From: Callaeas wilsoni
Taxonomy: Eukaryota > Chordata > Aves > Passeriformes > Callaeidae
Reading direction: 5' to 3'
Assembly (NCBI GenBank): GCA_013398955.1
Contig: VWPU01002897.1
Location: 1-64,000, forward strand
DNA length: 64,000 nt
A program made the position numbers and the translations under genes. Below are positions 12,701-25,400 of the stretch, in pieces; position 1 is the stretch's first letter, and each line of letters begins with the position of its first letter. The notes beneath the pieces were generated by a model. It was not told where the DNA came from and ran no database searches. It saw only the letters and a list, made by a program, of their open reading frames with translations.

Positions 12701-14847
12701 TGAAGGCTGCTGCCATTCTACTGATTGCATTTGTTGAAGTGGGCTTATATAGTCAACCAGATGCAAGGTGTATTTTATTTTGCAGTTGTGTTAGGGAATC
12801 TCAAATACACTAAAGCTCCATAAGCAAAACCACAGTCTGACCTACATGTAAATTCAGAATAATTTAACTAGGAACGTATCTACAATAATGTTGTCACAAT
12901 CACAATCTGACCTTCTCTTGGGGATTTGGCGTGGTAGCCTTCTAATCAATGTGGTTCAGCTGCTTCTTATAATTAAATCAGCATAACATGGTTATATACA
13001 CAGTGATACAAACCTCTCAGAAATGGAGATAAAATATTCTTTTCTCCTGAGAGATACATTTTTGCTTTGCTTTCTAACCTTGCTCAGTCTTACATAATAC
13101 TTATGTACAAGCTAAAATTACACATTGACACCTACTTTTCCATAGTATATTCTAGTTAAACAGACCACATCTTGACACAAAATTTCCTTTCAGTGTTTTC
13201 CCTATAAATTTCGTGTAACTTCAGTAAAGTCAGATGTGAAATTCCAGTTTTGCTGAACTCAGATTCTGATCACTGAACACTCATATTAATTGGTTAAATT
13301 TTGCTTTGCCACCTGTATCTAAAGGCTAAACTTGCTTTTGAACTCTAAGAGTTGGCTCTTCAAGCAGGCTTACTGTTTCCTTAGCAGCAGCACGTGCTAA
13401 ACCACATACGATGCTATCACAGTGTCTGAGGCTGCCCTGCAGTGTCACCTAGCTAGAGTTTTTGCCCACAGCATCCTGGTAGCTGCGTGCTTCAGACAGT
13501 CCATACTGACTACATTAGCTGGCAGAGCCGTAGGTTTCGTATCCAAAGATCCTTAGAGAGTGGATCCTGCTGTAGCCCTTCTTGGTTACCTCCTATGGGT
13601 GCTCTGAGAAGTATCTAGAGACTGAGAGCACAAGCTGAAAATCACCAGAGCTGAGCAACACAACATACTAATCCACATCCTTGTCTTCTTAGATAGTTGT
13701 TCTTTGTACCAGTACTGGCAAAGAATTTCAGGGTGCTCCTTAGCACTACTGTGCTGACCCTGGATGTCAGGAAAAATGTGCAAATAAATGAAGACTCTTT
13801 CTGTTCTCTTCCATGTTATATATTCATGTTATTCTCCTGTCATGTTATTACATTAGCATATCAAGCTACCACTCAAATCAGGCTGTACTGTGCTGAAGAC
13901 AGGGTCCTGTTTTTAATAACTAACTCTCTTGTTTGTGGCTAGTTCCACTGCAGCATTACACCATAGCACAGAGAAAGAGGAAAAAAAGGTTTGACAAATG
14001 TGTGTGATTATATGATTTTACCAAACATTGTGGTCACGCAGGCCCACTACTTATTAAAGAACTTTCGCAAACTCTCTCACAAGTTTATGGGTCTCGTAGC
14101 TTTATAGAGGTGTATGCATGGATTTTTGAAGGCTAATTTGGCCTGATACATACTTATTTTACCTTTTGTTCATTAAATCAATAACTGTATTAGTGTTCCT
14201 TGCAAAGTCTTGTGAGTTTTACTCCTGGTATATAAAAAACCTGACTGTTTGATAAACTATTTCCTCAGTTTCTTTTTCCTGCATGGAGTTAGCATTCATT
14301 TATGACTCCTGCCTAGACTGTGGATATGAAAATCCCAAAATGTCAGGTGACATAGCTGCATGCCAAAGGAAAATCTGACATCAACTGACAACCGTTCATA
14401 CTGAAAGGATAAAAAGTCATCATGGTGGAAACCACCCTGCATCCACAAGAAGATTAATCCCAGCTAGATCAGTGAAGGTTATCACCACAGTAGGTCATGG
14501 CCTGCCCCTTCCCAGCTGCCCAGCAGTAGCAGCTACATCCTCGCACTTGGAAACACTGGCTTCCTAGTCCAGAAAGTAAAGTTCCTAGAGGGGACTTTCC
14601 AAAGGAGATGGTGATCAAGGAAAGGAAAAGTGATACCTAGGGATAATTGCTGCTCCATAAACCTAGATTATAACCACAGCTTGTGCACAGATCTTCCATT
14701 GTGTGCTGGGGAATGTTTATAATGAAAAATGCTACAATATTCTAAAGCACTGGGTAAAAACCCAGATTCCCAGTATTCCAGTGTGCTTTCAAAACTCCTT
14801 GGTATTTTGACTGTACCTTCCTGTTGTGACTACGATATCTTGTAAAT
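9800..14847. other. Intergenic DNA without a recognised gene
   Basis: AT-rich, with short frames only. It contains a TG/TA microsatellite (annotated) and a short degenerate TG/CACG run near 12008-12070. Nothing else could be named. Confidence 0.4.
10609..10648. repeat. (TG)n(TA)n dinucleotide microsatellite
   Basis: A TG run followed directly by a TA run with one TG interruption, about 40 bp in total. Confidence 0.9.
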
Positions 14848-15296
14848 CACAGAATCATTTAGTTGGGAAAAGACCTCTGAGATCATCAAGTCCAATCTTT
14901 GACCAATCACCACCTTGTCAACTAGACCATGGCATCAAGTGCCACAAACAGTTGTTTCTTGAACACCTCCAGGGATGGTGACTCCACCTCCTACCTGGAC
15001 AACCCATTCCAATGGCTGACCACCCTTTCAGTGACAAAATTCCCCCTAATGCCCAGCCTGAACCTCCTCTTGCACAACTTGAGGCTATGTCCTCTTATCC
15101 TGCCACTCGTTGCCTGGGAGAAAAGACCAATCCCTACCTGTCTACAACCTCCTTCCAGGTAGTTGTAAACAGCAATAAGGTCCACTCTGAGCCTCCTTTT
15201 CTCCAGGCTAAACACCCCCAGCTCCCTCAGCCACTCCTCATAGGACTTGTGCTGCAGACCCTTCACCAGTGCCACTGCCCTTCTCTGGACTCGCTG
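14848..15296 (-). mobile_element. CR1 LINE, antisense, 3' part (left of the LTR insertion)
   Basis: It starts with the CR1 3' signature CACAGAATCATTTAGTTGGG and runs through the usual 3' untranslated region to CTCTGGACTCGCTG. There it is cut by an LTR. The same element resumes at 15745 with the expected next CR1 section, so both halves belong to one insertion about 1.3 kb long. Confidence 0.9.
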
Positions 15297-15744
15297 TGAT
15301 GCCTTGATGGGCTACCTAAAACAGAGGCCAGACAAAATTAAGAGAATAAAAAGCAGTTATATTTATTGAAGGACCTTCAGGTACATTTAGGGCAGATGAG
15401 GCCCATGTAGGGACTACACCCAAAAATGGATGATGAGCCATGGGTTTTCATACTTTTATAAGTTTGGTCCATTCGCATCTTGGGGTTTAATCTTCCAATT
15501 ACAGCTTCAGGTAATGAAGTCATTTACCCCAAGTTTGCTCCCCTCCAACTCACTTTTGTTTATTTTTCTTGAGGCCTGAGACAGTGAGGTGCCCTTGATT
15601 CCCAGGCCTAGAGAGGAATTGTTGTGTCTGACCAAAATGGGAAAGCAGTAGCTAACACTCTATGTGGAGTTTAGAGTTCTACACTAGAGAATTACAGGAA
15701 TACAAATATATGAAAAACATAAAAGCTAAAACCCTAAGGCATCA
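15297..15744 (-). mobile_element. Solo LTR of an endogenous retrovirus, inserted into CR1
   Basis: A 448-bp insertion with all the marks of a solo LTR. It has TG...CA ends and a 9-bp perfect terminal inverted repeat (TGATGCCTT/AAGGCATCA). The flanks carry a 4-bp target duplication, GCTG, at 15293-15296 and 15745-15748; removing one copy with the insert restores continuous CR1. On the minus strand there is a TATA box (TATAAAAG, 15453-15460) and, 86 bp downstream, AATAAA (15362-15367), giving U3-R-U5 order in minus orientation. A 4-bp duplication is typical of class I (gammaretrovirus-like) elements; that class call is inference. No internal retroviral sequence is present. Confidence 0.85.
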
Positions 15745-16615
15745 GCTGCAGCACCTCAGTATCTTTCTTGTAGTGAGGGGCCCAAACTAGACACAGGACT
15801 TGAGGTATAGCCTCACCAGTGCCAAGTAAAGGGGGACAGTCACTGCCCTGGTCCTGCTGGCCACAGGCCAGGATGCCATTGGCCTTCTGGGCCACCTGGG
15901 CACACACTGGCTCATGTTCAGCCGCTGCTGAGCAGCACTCCCAGGTCCTTTTCTGCTGGGCAGCTTTCCAGCCACTCTGCCCCAGCCTGTAACACTGCAG
16001 AGAGTTGTTGTGACCCAGGTCCTGGACCCAGCACTTGGCCTTGTTGAATCTCACACTACTGGTCTTGGCCCATTGATCCAGCCTGTCCAGATCCCTCTGC
16101 AGAGCCTTCCTGCCCTTCAGCAGATCAGCTGCCACCTAGCCTGGTGTTGTCCACGAATTTACTGAGGGTGCACTTGATCCTCTCATCCAGCTCACTGATA
16201 AAGATATGGAACAGGACTGGGCCCAGTACTGAGCCCTGGGGAACACTACTAAGGACTGGCCACTAGCTGAATGTGACACCATTCACTCTCTGGGCCCAGC
16301 TATCCATACAGTTTTTGACTCAGCAAAGACTGCCCGCATCCAAGCTGTCAGCTGCCTACTTTTCCTGGAGGATGCCATGGGAAATAGTATCAAAGGCTTT
16401 GCTGAAGTCCAGGTAGACTGCATCCACAGCCTATCTCATCCACCAGGTGGGTCATCTGGTCATAAAAGGGAGATCAGGTTGGCCAGGCAGAACCTGCCCT
16501 TCCTAAACCTGTGCTGGCCAGGCCTGATTCCCTGGTTGCCCTGTATGTGCCTTGTGATCGCACTCAACGTGATCTGTTCCATAACCCCATGGGGCAAGTA
16601 CCTTTCCCTAGGGTG
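15745..16615 (-). mobile_element. CR1 LINE, antisense, ORF2 part (right of the LTR insertion)
   Basis: This continues the CR1 copy from 14848. On the minus strand it encodes the reverse-transcriptase C-terminal half with many stops. The catalytic box near 16135-16175 reads FVDNTRLG where FADDTKLGG is expected, so an Asp of the active site is lost. It runs upstream to the section read on + as CCATGGGGCAAGTACCTTTC and is 5'-truncated about there. Confidence 0.9.
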
Positions 16616-16965
16616 GCATTTGTCTGTAATAGACACATTTTACCAGACATAACACAGTTGACAGTACCCTGCACCAATGTCCCAATGTATTGCTATGTTG
16701 ATATGATCCTTTTGCTTCTTTACACAATGTATGTCTCCTCAAAACTGTGGTACAGCCAGGATACATCCTCACATTTACTGCAACAAAACACAACCCAGTG
16801 GCCGGCATTAAACTGGCAAGAATGGGCTGGAAAGTAGGAAGAAGGTAAAAGCTGCTAAAAATGATGCCATCAGAGGCTCTCTAAGAATGGCTTAAGCAGA
16901 CAGGATTTATTTTTCTTTGTTTGTATCTTTTGCTATTCTACTATTTGACTATCCTGTTCATGTTT
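16616..16965. other. Intergenic DNA, nothing recognised
   Basis: Unremarkable sequence between the CR1 5' end and the ATGAAA tandem repeat. Confidence 0.4.
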
Positions 16966-17062
16966 GGCTATGAAAATGGCTATGAAATGAAAATGACAAT
17001 GTCTATGAAATGAAAATAAAAATGACTATGAAATATGACTATTTGGCTATGACTATGAAAAT
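16966..17062. repeat. Short degenerate tandem repeat based on GGCTATGAAAAT
   Basis: Seven or so imperfect units of the type (GG/GA)CTATGAAAAT(G) follow each other over about 97 bp, with A-rich variation between them. Most likely a small, decayed minisatellite. Confidence 0.7.
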
Positions 17063-17261
17063 TAACATTATTTAAATAGCAAATGGTAAGTGTCCATTGA
17101 ACTGGCCGAATAGTTCCCATTTCTATTTTTTGTTCTCCTACAGAGCCATGTTAGTGCTACAGGAATGCTCTTTTTTTCTCAGATGTCTTAAAATTTCAGA
17201 TCTCTTAAAATTTGTCCCAGAACATGGGTAATGTTTATATTGTCTTTTTCTCTGAGATATC

Positions 17262-17632
17262 TGTCATGGACTGTACAAAAGAGAGACCCTAATCTGCAAG
17301 GATTCAGAAGGATTCTAGAGGAAAGAAACAATAGTGACAGGGGAGCCTTCAATGGCTTGGGAGAAACCTATGTTTAACCTGATCTGGCCATTGCAATGAA
17401 AGGATCCATGTCTGACAATAGCCCAATTACCCTGTTCTTACCCCATTAATAGGGGCTGGTAAGACTTAGAGTTTTCTTCTCTTCAGTGTTTCTTTTTTCA
17501 GTCTTCCAGTGGGGCGTACTGTTCCCAGAGGTCACTAAAGTAAAGCCTGTCTTTTGGGCTTCCTCCGGCCAGAAAACTTTCTAAGAATTTGCTTGCTAGC
17601 ATTTTGCAATTACAATAAGTTGTATTACAACA
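17262..17632 (+). mobile_element. Possible endogenous retroviral LTR
   Basis: The block starts TGTCATGG and may end at ACAACA (17632). It contains a TAAAGCCTG element (17541) after CCCAGAGGTCACTAAAG and before a GGGCTTCCTCCGG segment, a layout like the R-U5 part of an LTR. I could not find a clear inverted repeat longer than TGT/ACA or a target duplication, so boundaries and class are uncertain. Confidence 0.35.
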
Positions 17633-20600
17633 GGTACTGATTACAATACGTATACTTTTAAATATGTGGTCTGCTTTCAGAGCAAAGAGCTCACAGGGGT
17701 CTCATGCAGTCAAATCCAGTATGCAGCCCACCACTGCAGCTGTCTACCCCACTGATGTGCTGGAGAACCCATTCTTTGTGTCAGTGGAAGGGTAGCCAGC
17801 TCTGAAGCTGAAAGCAACTTTTCTTCTTACTATAACTTAATCAAAATTAATTCAGAAAAGGAGGTTTTGTTAATTTTTTTTTCCAAATAAATGTCCCTTT
17901 CTTTAAAACAAGAGGACATGGAACATCTTCGTATTCTAGCCCTGTGGACAGAAAGCTATTTATTCTTATGGCGGTAGAGGAAATACAGTGTCTACAAAGA
18001 GGAAGCAGAGGGATAGGAATTGTTCAATTGTTTGAATTGCTTAAGGAGTAGAGTAGGTAAAAGTAGACAAAAGTAACATTCAGTAGCAGATAGCAGTTAG
18101 CTTGTCCTCAGAGCTAGCAAGGGGATTTCCCAAATACTTGGCAGTTACGAAGGTGTCTGGCATGTTTGGTGATAGTGGGCCCAGATCACTTTATGACCAC
18201 TGGGTCCTCACAGCATGATGGGATTAAATGATTAAACAAAAAATATCCCCTCAAACAGTAGGCCACATGAAATACATCCTTACAGATCATTTTGTTGATC
18301 ATGGAGATGGGACTTGCCAATAAAAAATTACAGTGCCTCTTGTGGTTTTAGTTTTAATTTCTAAGCCTGGCTGGGAATCATATATTCCAAAGCACAGGTA
18401 TATTGGAGATGTACTCAGAGACTCACTGAAAAACAGCACTTACGAGTTTTGTAGTTGGCACCGGCAAATACATCTGTCCCAGTATAGGAAGTGTCTATTC
18501 CCTCAAACACATGTGGTGCTGCTTAAATGTCACAGCTGTGTAGGAACCTTGGTGGAAGATCCAGGTGCCTCTATCACACTCCCTACTTTTAATGAATGTC
18601 AATCTATTGCATTTGGAGGAACAGAGAAGGTGGAAGACTGAGAAATAGGTCATGGGCTGGGCAAGGTAGAGAAAGTGCTAGGACAACCTTATTGAGTTAC
18701 TGTAATGGCTTGTGGACAGGCAGTAAATATTGCTGCAATAATTCACAGGTCTGTTCTAAAATTGCACTTATTTTTTTATATCTGTGAAAGGTAGTATCCA
18801 TCCAGCCCAGCATCCTACCTTCTATAGTGAGCACAAATGGATGACCAGGGAAAAACAAAAACAGAGCAAGCCTTTATAACACTTTCATGCAAGTATTCCT
18901 CAAGGCTCTGTCTCAGAAGGTGTCTGTCTTGAAATCCATCTGATCTGCTTCATCTCTAACAACATTTGAAAATCAAAAGATTCTACACATCTTGCAGCTG
19001 ATGCATGGTGAACCATGTCAGGTTTTTAAATTTCAATTTAGCTTTTACTAGCTTCGTGGAGAACCTGTAGGTCTTGAATCAGAAGAGAAAGGGAACAGCA
19101 GATTCCAATTCGCCCTTTCCACTCCATTCAAGATTTCACAGACCTTTATCATACCCTTTTTACATCATTTCTCTTATAAGCTGGAGATGATCGGTTCCAC
19201 TCATTTGTAATGACGGATGCCACAGAAAGTCCCATTAATATATCAAATGTTTCCTCAGAGTAAGCTTCAAAACAATACGCAGGAAAAGAAAGCATAAGGG
19301 TTCCTTTGAAATATCTAAAGGAAAAGACTGAATAATTGATTATTTCATAAACTTTATCCTGCCTGAATGAGGAAGCAGACGAGTGGAAGAGGAGGCAGAG
19401 GAAACACTGTGATTGTGTAATGAAATATTACATCAGGATGCACCCACTCAATGTCCTTGGTCAAAATCTCTCCAAAACATGTGCAAAGTGTCCACCAGCA
19501 ATCCATAGCCCACTTTGCAAGCTGGTCTACCAGAGAGCCCATGGCCTCTCTGCCACCTGGTTTCTTTTCTCCTAACCAAGCTGTATTCAAATACTGTCTC
19601 TGTGGCTTTCAGTTCTATTGCTGGGTTCTCCATACACCTTCGAGACAACAGTATTGACTGCAAGAATGAGTATTTTACAGTAGGTCTCTATTACACTCCA
19701 CTGTTTAGCTACTTTTAGTGGTACAATGGAATTATCACTCCCAAAATCTCTCAAAGACAATGAAGAATGACTGCAATTTTTATCTCATTCACAGGGTTCC
19801 ATCTTAAGAGTGAGAAAAGCTCTTGTCTGTTATCTCTGCCCACAGCAAATGGGGGAAGAGAAATAAAGAAAATGCTTGGTGACTAAATTGACAGAATCCT
19901 CTGAGAAATGAATGGACAAAAAGGATCTGACAGGCATGTAAAGGAAAAAGAGGAAGAGCCCCTCTGTGATCAAGGGACTGGTAGAGATGCCTCTCTCTGA
20001 CCAAAAATATTGCAGAGTGGCTTTTCGAACCCAAGAGCCCACCAAAAGAACAATACTGGCTTCAAAGAGAGAATGGGCATGAACCATGAGACAACGAAGC
20101 ATCAATAGGTGAAAAACTGCTGGAAAAGGTGGTCTATTAAAGTTGCCATACAGCTTGTGTATTTGTCTTTCTCTCTTTGGTACTTTACATGTGGGCCTGA
20201 AATTTCATAAGCCTCAGTCTTTCTCAAAGTGGAGACTTCCTCCTCAAGAGTTTGCCACAACAACTCTTCACCACTACTCCTTCCTTAGTAGTAGAGCAAA
20301 ATCCTCAGAAGCAGTGTCATCCTGTAGTTGCTTTGATCCCACCGTCCTGACGATGTCCTTTGTCTGCCATTGCAGTAGAAGAACATGGGAAGGGAAGAGA
20401 GAGCATTTTTAGAACTTAGAACCTGCAAACTCCATAAAGTTTGCAAGCAAATTTGTGATTCACATGTCCACCACAAATGCTCTGTCAGTTGACTGATCAA
20501 CATCATAGTAGTTAACTCCTGATCAGTAGCTGTAAGAAGAACAACTTCAGCATGGCAATGGCCACATGCTTTGAACCAGAGAGATGTGCCTTGCTGTCCC

Positions 20601-21899
20601 TTTGCTTCTGCTGCAGCTCTGGAGTGAAGCCTCAGGAGTAATGTAGCTGCTGCTGGTTAAGTCACAGTGTAGCATAACACATAATCTAGTTTTCTGCTAG
20701 ACAACACCTCTTTCTAGAGCTCAGAAAAGGGCACTGTATGGGGCAAAACTATATCAAGTTCCTCCTTTTAGCAACTGTTCAGTTTTGTTGCCCTTTCCCT
20801 GTGCCACAGCAGCAGCAGAGGGCGTGAGGAAAGCTGTAGCTGCCATCGCTTGAAAAATGAAGCAATAGTTGCCTGTTTTGCAAAACTGACCGCATCAGTG
20901 GCTGTGGGTAAGGATGTCTGAACGGATGCCTGACTGTGTGCTACCACAAATGTGTGGCTATGAATGGAAGGGAGACCAGTGAAATGGGCTGGTGGTACTG
21001 GTCATCATAAAGTGGCTGCATGGAGACTGCCCACGTGTTTATAACAGAGAGGCTCCACACACTAGGCATTCAGCCCAGTGACTACCAGATCTCAGCAGTA
21101 GTGTGACTGGCATGGGAGACGTGGCCACAGTGCCAAAGTAAGTTGGAGGAAATCCCTCAAGTGAAAACAAAGACTCTGTAAGTAATTTCCTCTAAACTGA
21201 AGAGAAAGACATCTGTGTTGATACAGCTATTACAGACTAATCACAACAAAACAATTCTCTTGCAAACAGCATAGACCCTGCTTGCTTTCCTCTAGACTGA
21301 CTGAAATGTGAGAGATGTATTTCCACTGAACTTTACAAGATCTTTTTCTTTCAACGTGGTTTTGCAGGGACAATTTCTATAGGTCAGACTGGGCTAAGAG
21401 AAGGAAAGAAGGTAAAGAAGAGCGCCTACGTGCCATCTCAGTACAGGCCCTGAACTCTGAAGTTCAACATAGGCACCTGAAGGGCGCAAAAAGCTACTTC
21501 AGTTATTCTGGCTGTAGGTTTGGGGTGGCTGGATGCGATGGTTATGCATGGTTATTACGAAGGAAGGCACTGTAACTCCAGGGGTCACTGCGACATGAGC
21601 AGATCTGCAATGGGCATTAAAGAGGAGCAGTCTTGAGGTGCACAGCCTGCTCGGGACGGGAGAATGCTGTGCCCACTGCCACCCCATGGCCCAGTCCGGA
21701 GCCCTGCGAGCACTCATTCTCACCCTGGTTTGGTACGAGAAATGCTGTAGTCAAAGCACGGCTCTCACACAATTTAAAGCCAGCTGGGGCCAAGAACCGC
21801 GATTTGGGGGAGAGTTTGCAACCTGCTCCGAGTTATGTAATTTGCCTTTTTCTTGTACTTCGCGGACAGGATTCCAGGCAGCTCCCAACGGGTCTAGCG
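17633..21899. other. Intergenic DNA upstream of the TEC promoter
   Basis: No gene or repeat recognised. Reading frames are short and lack motifs. A CTCF-like site at 20812-20825 is annotated separately. GC content rises gradually from about 21600 into the CpG island. Confidence 0.45.
20812..20825 (+). promoter_or_regulatory. CTCF-like site, plus-strand orientation
   Basis: GCAGCAGAGGGCGT agrees with the CTCF core CCASYAGRKGGCAS at 11 of the first 13 positions. It sits about 1.1 kb upstream of the TEC CpG island. Prediction by eye only. Confidence 0.4.
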
Positions 21900-22425
21900 G
21901 GTGTGGGACACCTCAGTTGAGCTTCTCCCCGTGCCGCACCCGCCCCGAGAGCGGAGGGCGCCCGGACAGCGCGGCCGCCCCGCGCAGCGGCCGCCCCCGC
22001 CGCTTCCTCCGCGGGAGAAAGAGGACGAGGAGGAGGAGGTGGTGCCTTCCCGGGCCGGAGCGAGGCGGTGCGGTGCCTCTCTCCCTTCCTCCCTCCCTCC
22101 TTCCGCCTCCCTCCACGCCGCCGGCGCCCGGACTCCTTCCGCGACGGCGGCCGGGACACTCAGGTAGGGCAGAGCCGGGGCTGCTGAGCAGCGGGGCCGT
22201 CCCGCTGAGGGAGCAGGGCGGTTCCTTGCAGCGCGCCGCCGGCCGGGGCTGCCCCAGCGCAGGCAGCCGGACCGCGCCCGCCGCGGGGACCTGTCCGCGG
22301 GTGCCGGCGCACGGAGCCCTCTGCAGCCGCCGCCGCTTTTGCGAGTCCGAGCGTGTGCGGCGCCGCGAGAGCGGAGGGGCTGCTGCCCCGGCCGACAGGT
22401 GTCACAGCAGCTGTAAGTGGGAGCA
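21900..22425 (+). promoter_or_regulatory. TEC: TEC CpG-island promoter
   Basis: About 520 bp of dense CpG sequence that ends abruptly near 22425. There is no TATA box. GC boxes occur at 21938-21947 (ACCCGCCCCG) and around 21971-21990. A GAGGAAG ETS/PU.1-type core lies on the minus strand near 22003-22009, and a pyrimidine-rich run (TTCCTCCC type) covers about 22077-22113. Good splice donors at 22164 and 22413 show that transcripts leave the island towards TEC exon 2. PU.1 control would fit haematopoietic expression of TEC-family kinases, but that is inference. Confidence 0.75.
21960..22163 (+). other. TEC: TEC exon 1 (5' UTR, non-coding), approximate start
   Basis: The coding sequence begins in exon 2, which has its own 3' splice acceptor, so at least one non-coding exon must lie upstream. 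The CpG island offers CAG|GTAGGG with donor at 22164, and a stronger CT|GTAAGT at 22413 that could give a longer exon 1 or an alternative one. The transcription start cannot be fixed from sequence; 21960 is a placeholder inside the island. Confidence 0.45.
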
Positions 22426-25400
22426 ATGACAGAAGCTGTCTTTTAAACCTTTTCTTAAAATTACTCTAATCTGTGCAGTATAAGGGGTTGTGGCCCAGGC
22501 TGCCAAATCCATTTGAAAGCCAACATTGCTGAGTATTTCCTTGTTTATGTGACTTTCTTCTCTGAGTCTTACATCCATGTAACCACTGTGCTTTGCTAAG
22601 ACTCTTTAGCCTCGTCTCAAGGCAAAAACTGCCTTCTGTTGAGTTCAGTCATCCTAATAACTTCTCCTGCTTTCTGTCCCACATCGGGTTACCCTTTCTT
22701 GGCAGTGAATGCTGTTGCATACCCTCGTGCTGGGATGCAGCACACCTGCTGCTTGTGCAGTAGGTGACGAGACTTGCATGGTGGTTTTCCACAGGCTTCG
22801 TTTCTGCATCCTTAAAAGTTGGAACGGGTAATTATTTGAGCTGTAAACTGATCTTTTAGTACAGGCATGGCCATGAGCTCCCTGCTTGAAATGACAGATG
22901 CTAATCTGAAATACTTAGGGTTGTTTTATGAGTCAAATACATGAGACTGTAGCTTCTATAGATGGAAAAACTGATGGTAGTAGAAATGCAGGCAAAAAGG
23001 TGTCTTGTGAGTACTTGCTTCTGGAGCATTTGTTTTCATTTTAGAGTATGTGTTTCTGATACATTATCTGACTGTCTCACCTTCGATAGAAGGGTAAGTT
23101 TCATTCAGTTTCTCAGAACTCTTCAGAGACTGGAAGATGGGTTATTACTTACTGCTGTTCTATAAATGTTTAGAGTATTTTGGGCTATCAGAAAGCACAT
23201 GCTTTTCTTCCCTTTTGACACACCAGCTGTGCTGCTCTGATCATGTCACCTGTGCAGAGGAGGCCCTTTTAGGTGTCCTGGTCTTGTTTGCTGGGTACTG
23301 CTCTTGTAGGTGGGGAGGCAGCTCCCAGACAGGGAGTTATTCATAGCCATTTGATGGTTATGGTTTGTAAGGAGACTGCAGCAGAAAAAGGCCCATTTGC
23401 TACCAGACTCTCCTCTGATACACTTTATGTTTCTCTGGGGTTTATTTTATGTTATATTTATTGTGAATTACATTTTATCATGAAATGATCACATTTATCT
23501 CTGCATTTAGTTCTTAGTGAAAGGGTGCCTTATACATTCCTCTAAATATCTAAATGAATATTATGATTGTTTTGAACCAATTGCTTAATTTCTATGTGAG
23601 CTTGCCTGCTGAAACCACTGAAAGCAGAGCAGTGTGATTATGTTTGGCACTTTTTTTGTTTTGATAAGGTAATCTCATAGGTGTGCAAATCAAAACCATA
23701 CTGGCAGTTATATCTCTGTCTTGAAGGAACTCTGGTTATCAGCTGCCACACCTGCTTTTATTAGTCCTTCAAAATTTATAGGAGTACCATCTATTTTTAC
23801 TTAATGTTAGTATAGAATTTTAAAAGTCTTTGAAATATTTAAAAACCATTGACTGTGAGGCAGCTTGAACTATGTCCTAAGTTAAATCACATTTTAATTC
23901 TTAGTTGTAGGCATTGTGGATTTGGCATTGTAGTGTATCCACTAGGCTGACTGCCTACGATAAATAAAAAGAGAGAAAAAATATTAGAGCTGATAAAACA
24001 ATATTAGCTTCATATTTTTTCATCTTGCCCTGAAACAACATTGTATTCAGAAATGCCATGATATGTGATATCCTGTAATAAAGTTAAAATAACTGGGAAG
24101 TGGTTAATTTTCATAGAATTACTTGGAAGCATGAAGAAAAGTCTTCCCCCCACCAAATATAGGTGCAATCTATTGTAGATTTAATTCCCTCTGTGTTGTG
24201 TCAGTTTATGTACTGGATACACAAGACAAGGTGCAGAATAGTGTAAGTTTCATACAAATATTTATACCTCAAATATGCAAAACATTTTCTGTTTCTTAGA
24301 CAATAGAAGTCTGTTCTGCCTGCTGTCAATGCAAAGGTCATGGAAAATAGTCTTTAGCCTTTGTTAACCATTGATGTCTAAGATGTTCTTCTACTTTTGC
24401 TTGGTTTGACTTTTTTTCAGTAACCTATTACCTTTTCACTGCTCAACATGGAACTGTTCTTTGAAAAAGGAAGATTTGTGCATGCCAAAGAATCAGTTAT
24501 AGCAGTCTACAATGACTCTCCTGCAGAAATAGCATAAGGAACTATAAAAAATGAAAAATATGGAAAACAGTACTCAAACAGAGTGGAGTACAGGTTGGCA
24601 TGATGAAGAAAGCCTGAGGTGGTGGACCTTTTATATTTCTAATTATATATGTGCTCCTGAAGGACATCTATCATATATTTTTGTATTTGTGCTACATATA
24701 TTTTTATTATTATATAGACGCATCTATTTGCACAGAATTACCTTGTCTGGAAGGTGTTGGCAATGATCAGTCATTGCAACGTGGAAATCAGAGTGATGAA
24801 GTTCATTAAATGACCTGCTGATACCCATAGCTTTCTCCATTCTGCAAAATGCAAGGGAAAGACTCTCACTGCACTGGCTGCATCCTGCTCCTTACTGCAG
24901 AGGGATCAGCCCAATTTACCCTAATTCTCCTGGTCAGGGCCTCATGCTAGCACTAGGCATTAGAGGTGTTACTGGTATAATGGGACACAACTCTCCAGAA
25001 ACCCATGAAATTGCACCTGTGTTTTAACAAATGGTCAGTCAGGTCTCAAGAAATGTATTTTTGTTAATGGAGGGGTTTACTTCTAGCAGCAAATCACCAG
25101 TTTGCTCTGCCAGCCCTCAGGCAGAGGAGCATTCTGCTCTCCTGCTTCTGGTCTGTTTTTCTAAGTGTATTTTCTAAAGGAAAAAGCGTTAGGAAAGAAA
25201 GCAGTGTGCAAGTGAGGGAAGCTAGTGTTTGGGTGGACACATATGCTCTTTGTCTGGTGTGGCAGAAGAGGAACTGGGGAACAGAGCACTGCCCCGTGGC
25301 CATTACAGCACCGGCAGTTCTCAGTCATCCCCTGCCCTGGCTCAGCCACACGGGCTATGATTCAGAGTCAGGGAAAACACCATGTGAGATAAAACCTTGA

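Noticed and set aside
21638..22429. 263-codon + frame across the TEC CpG island
   Set aside because: Arg/Pro/Gly/Ala-rich, low-complexity translation of a CpG island with overlapping open frames on both strands. No motif, and exon 1 donor sites lie inside it.
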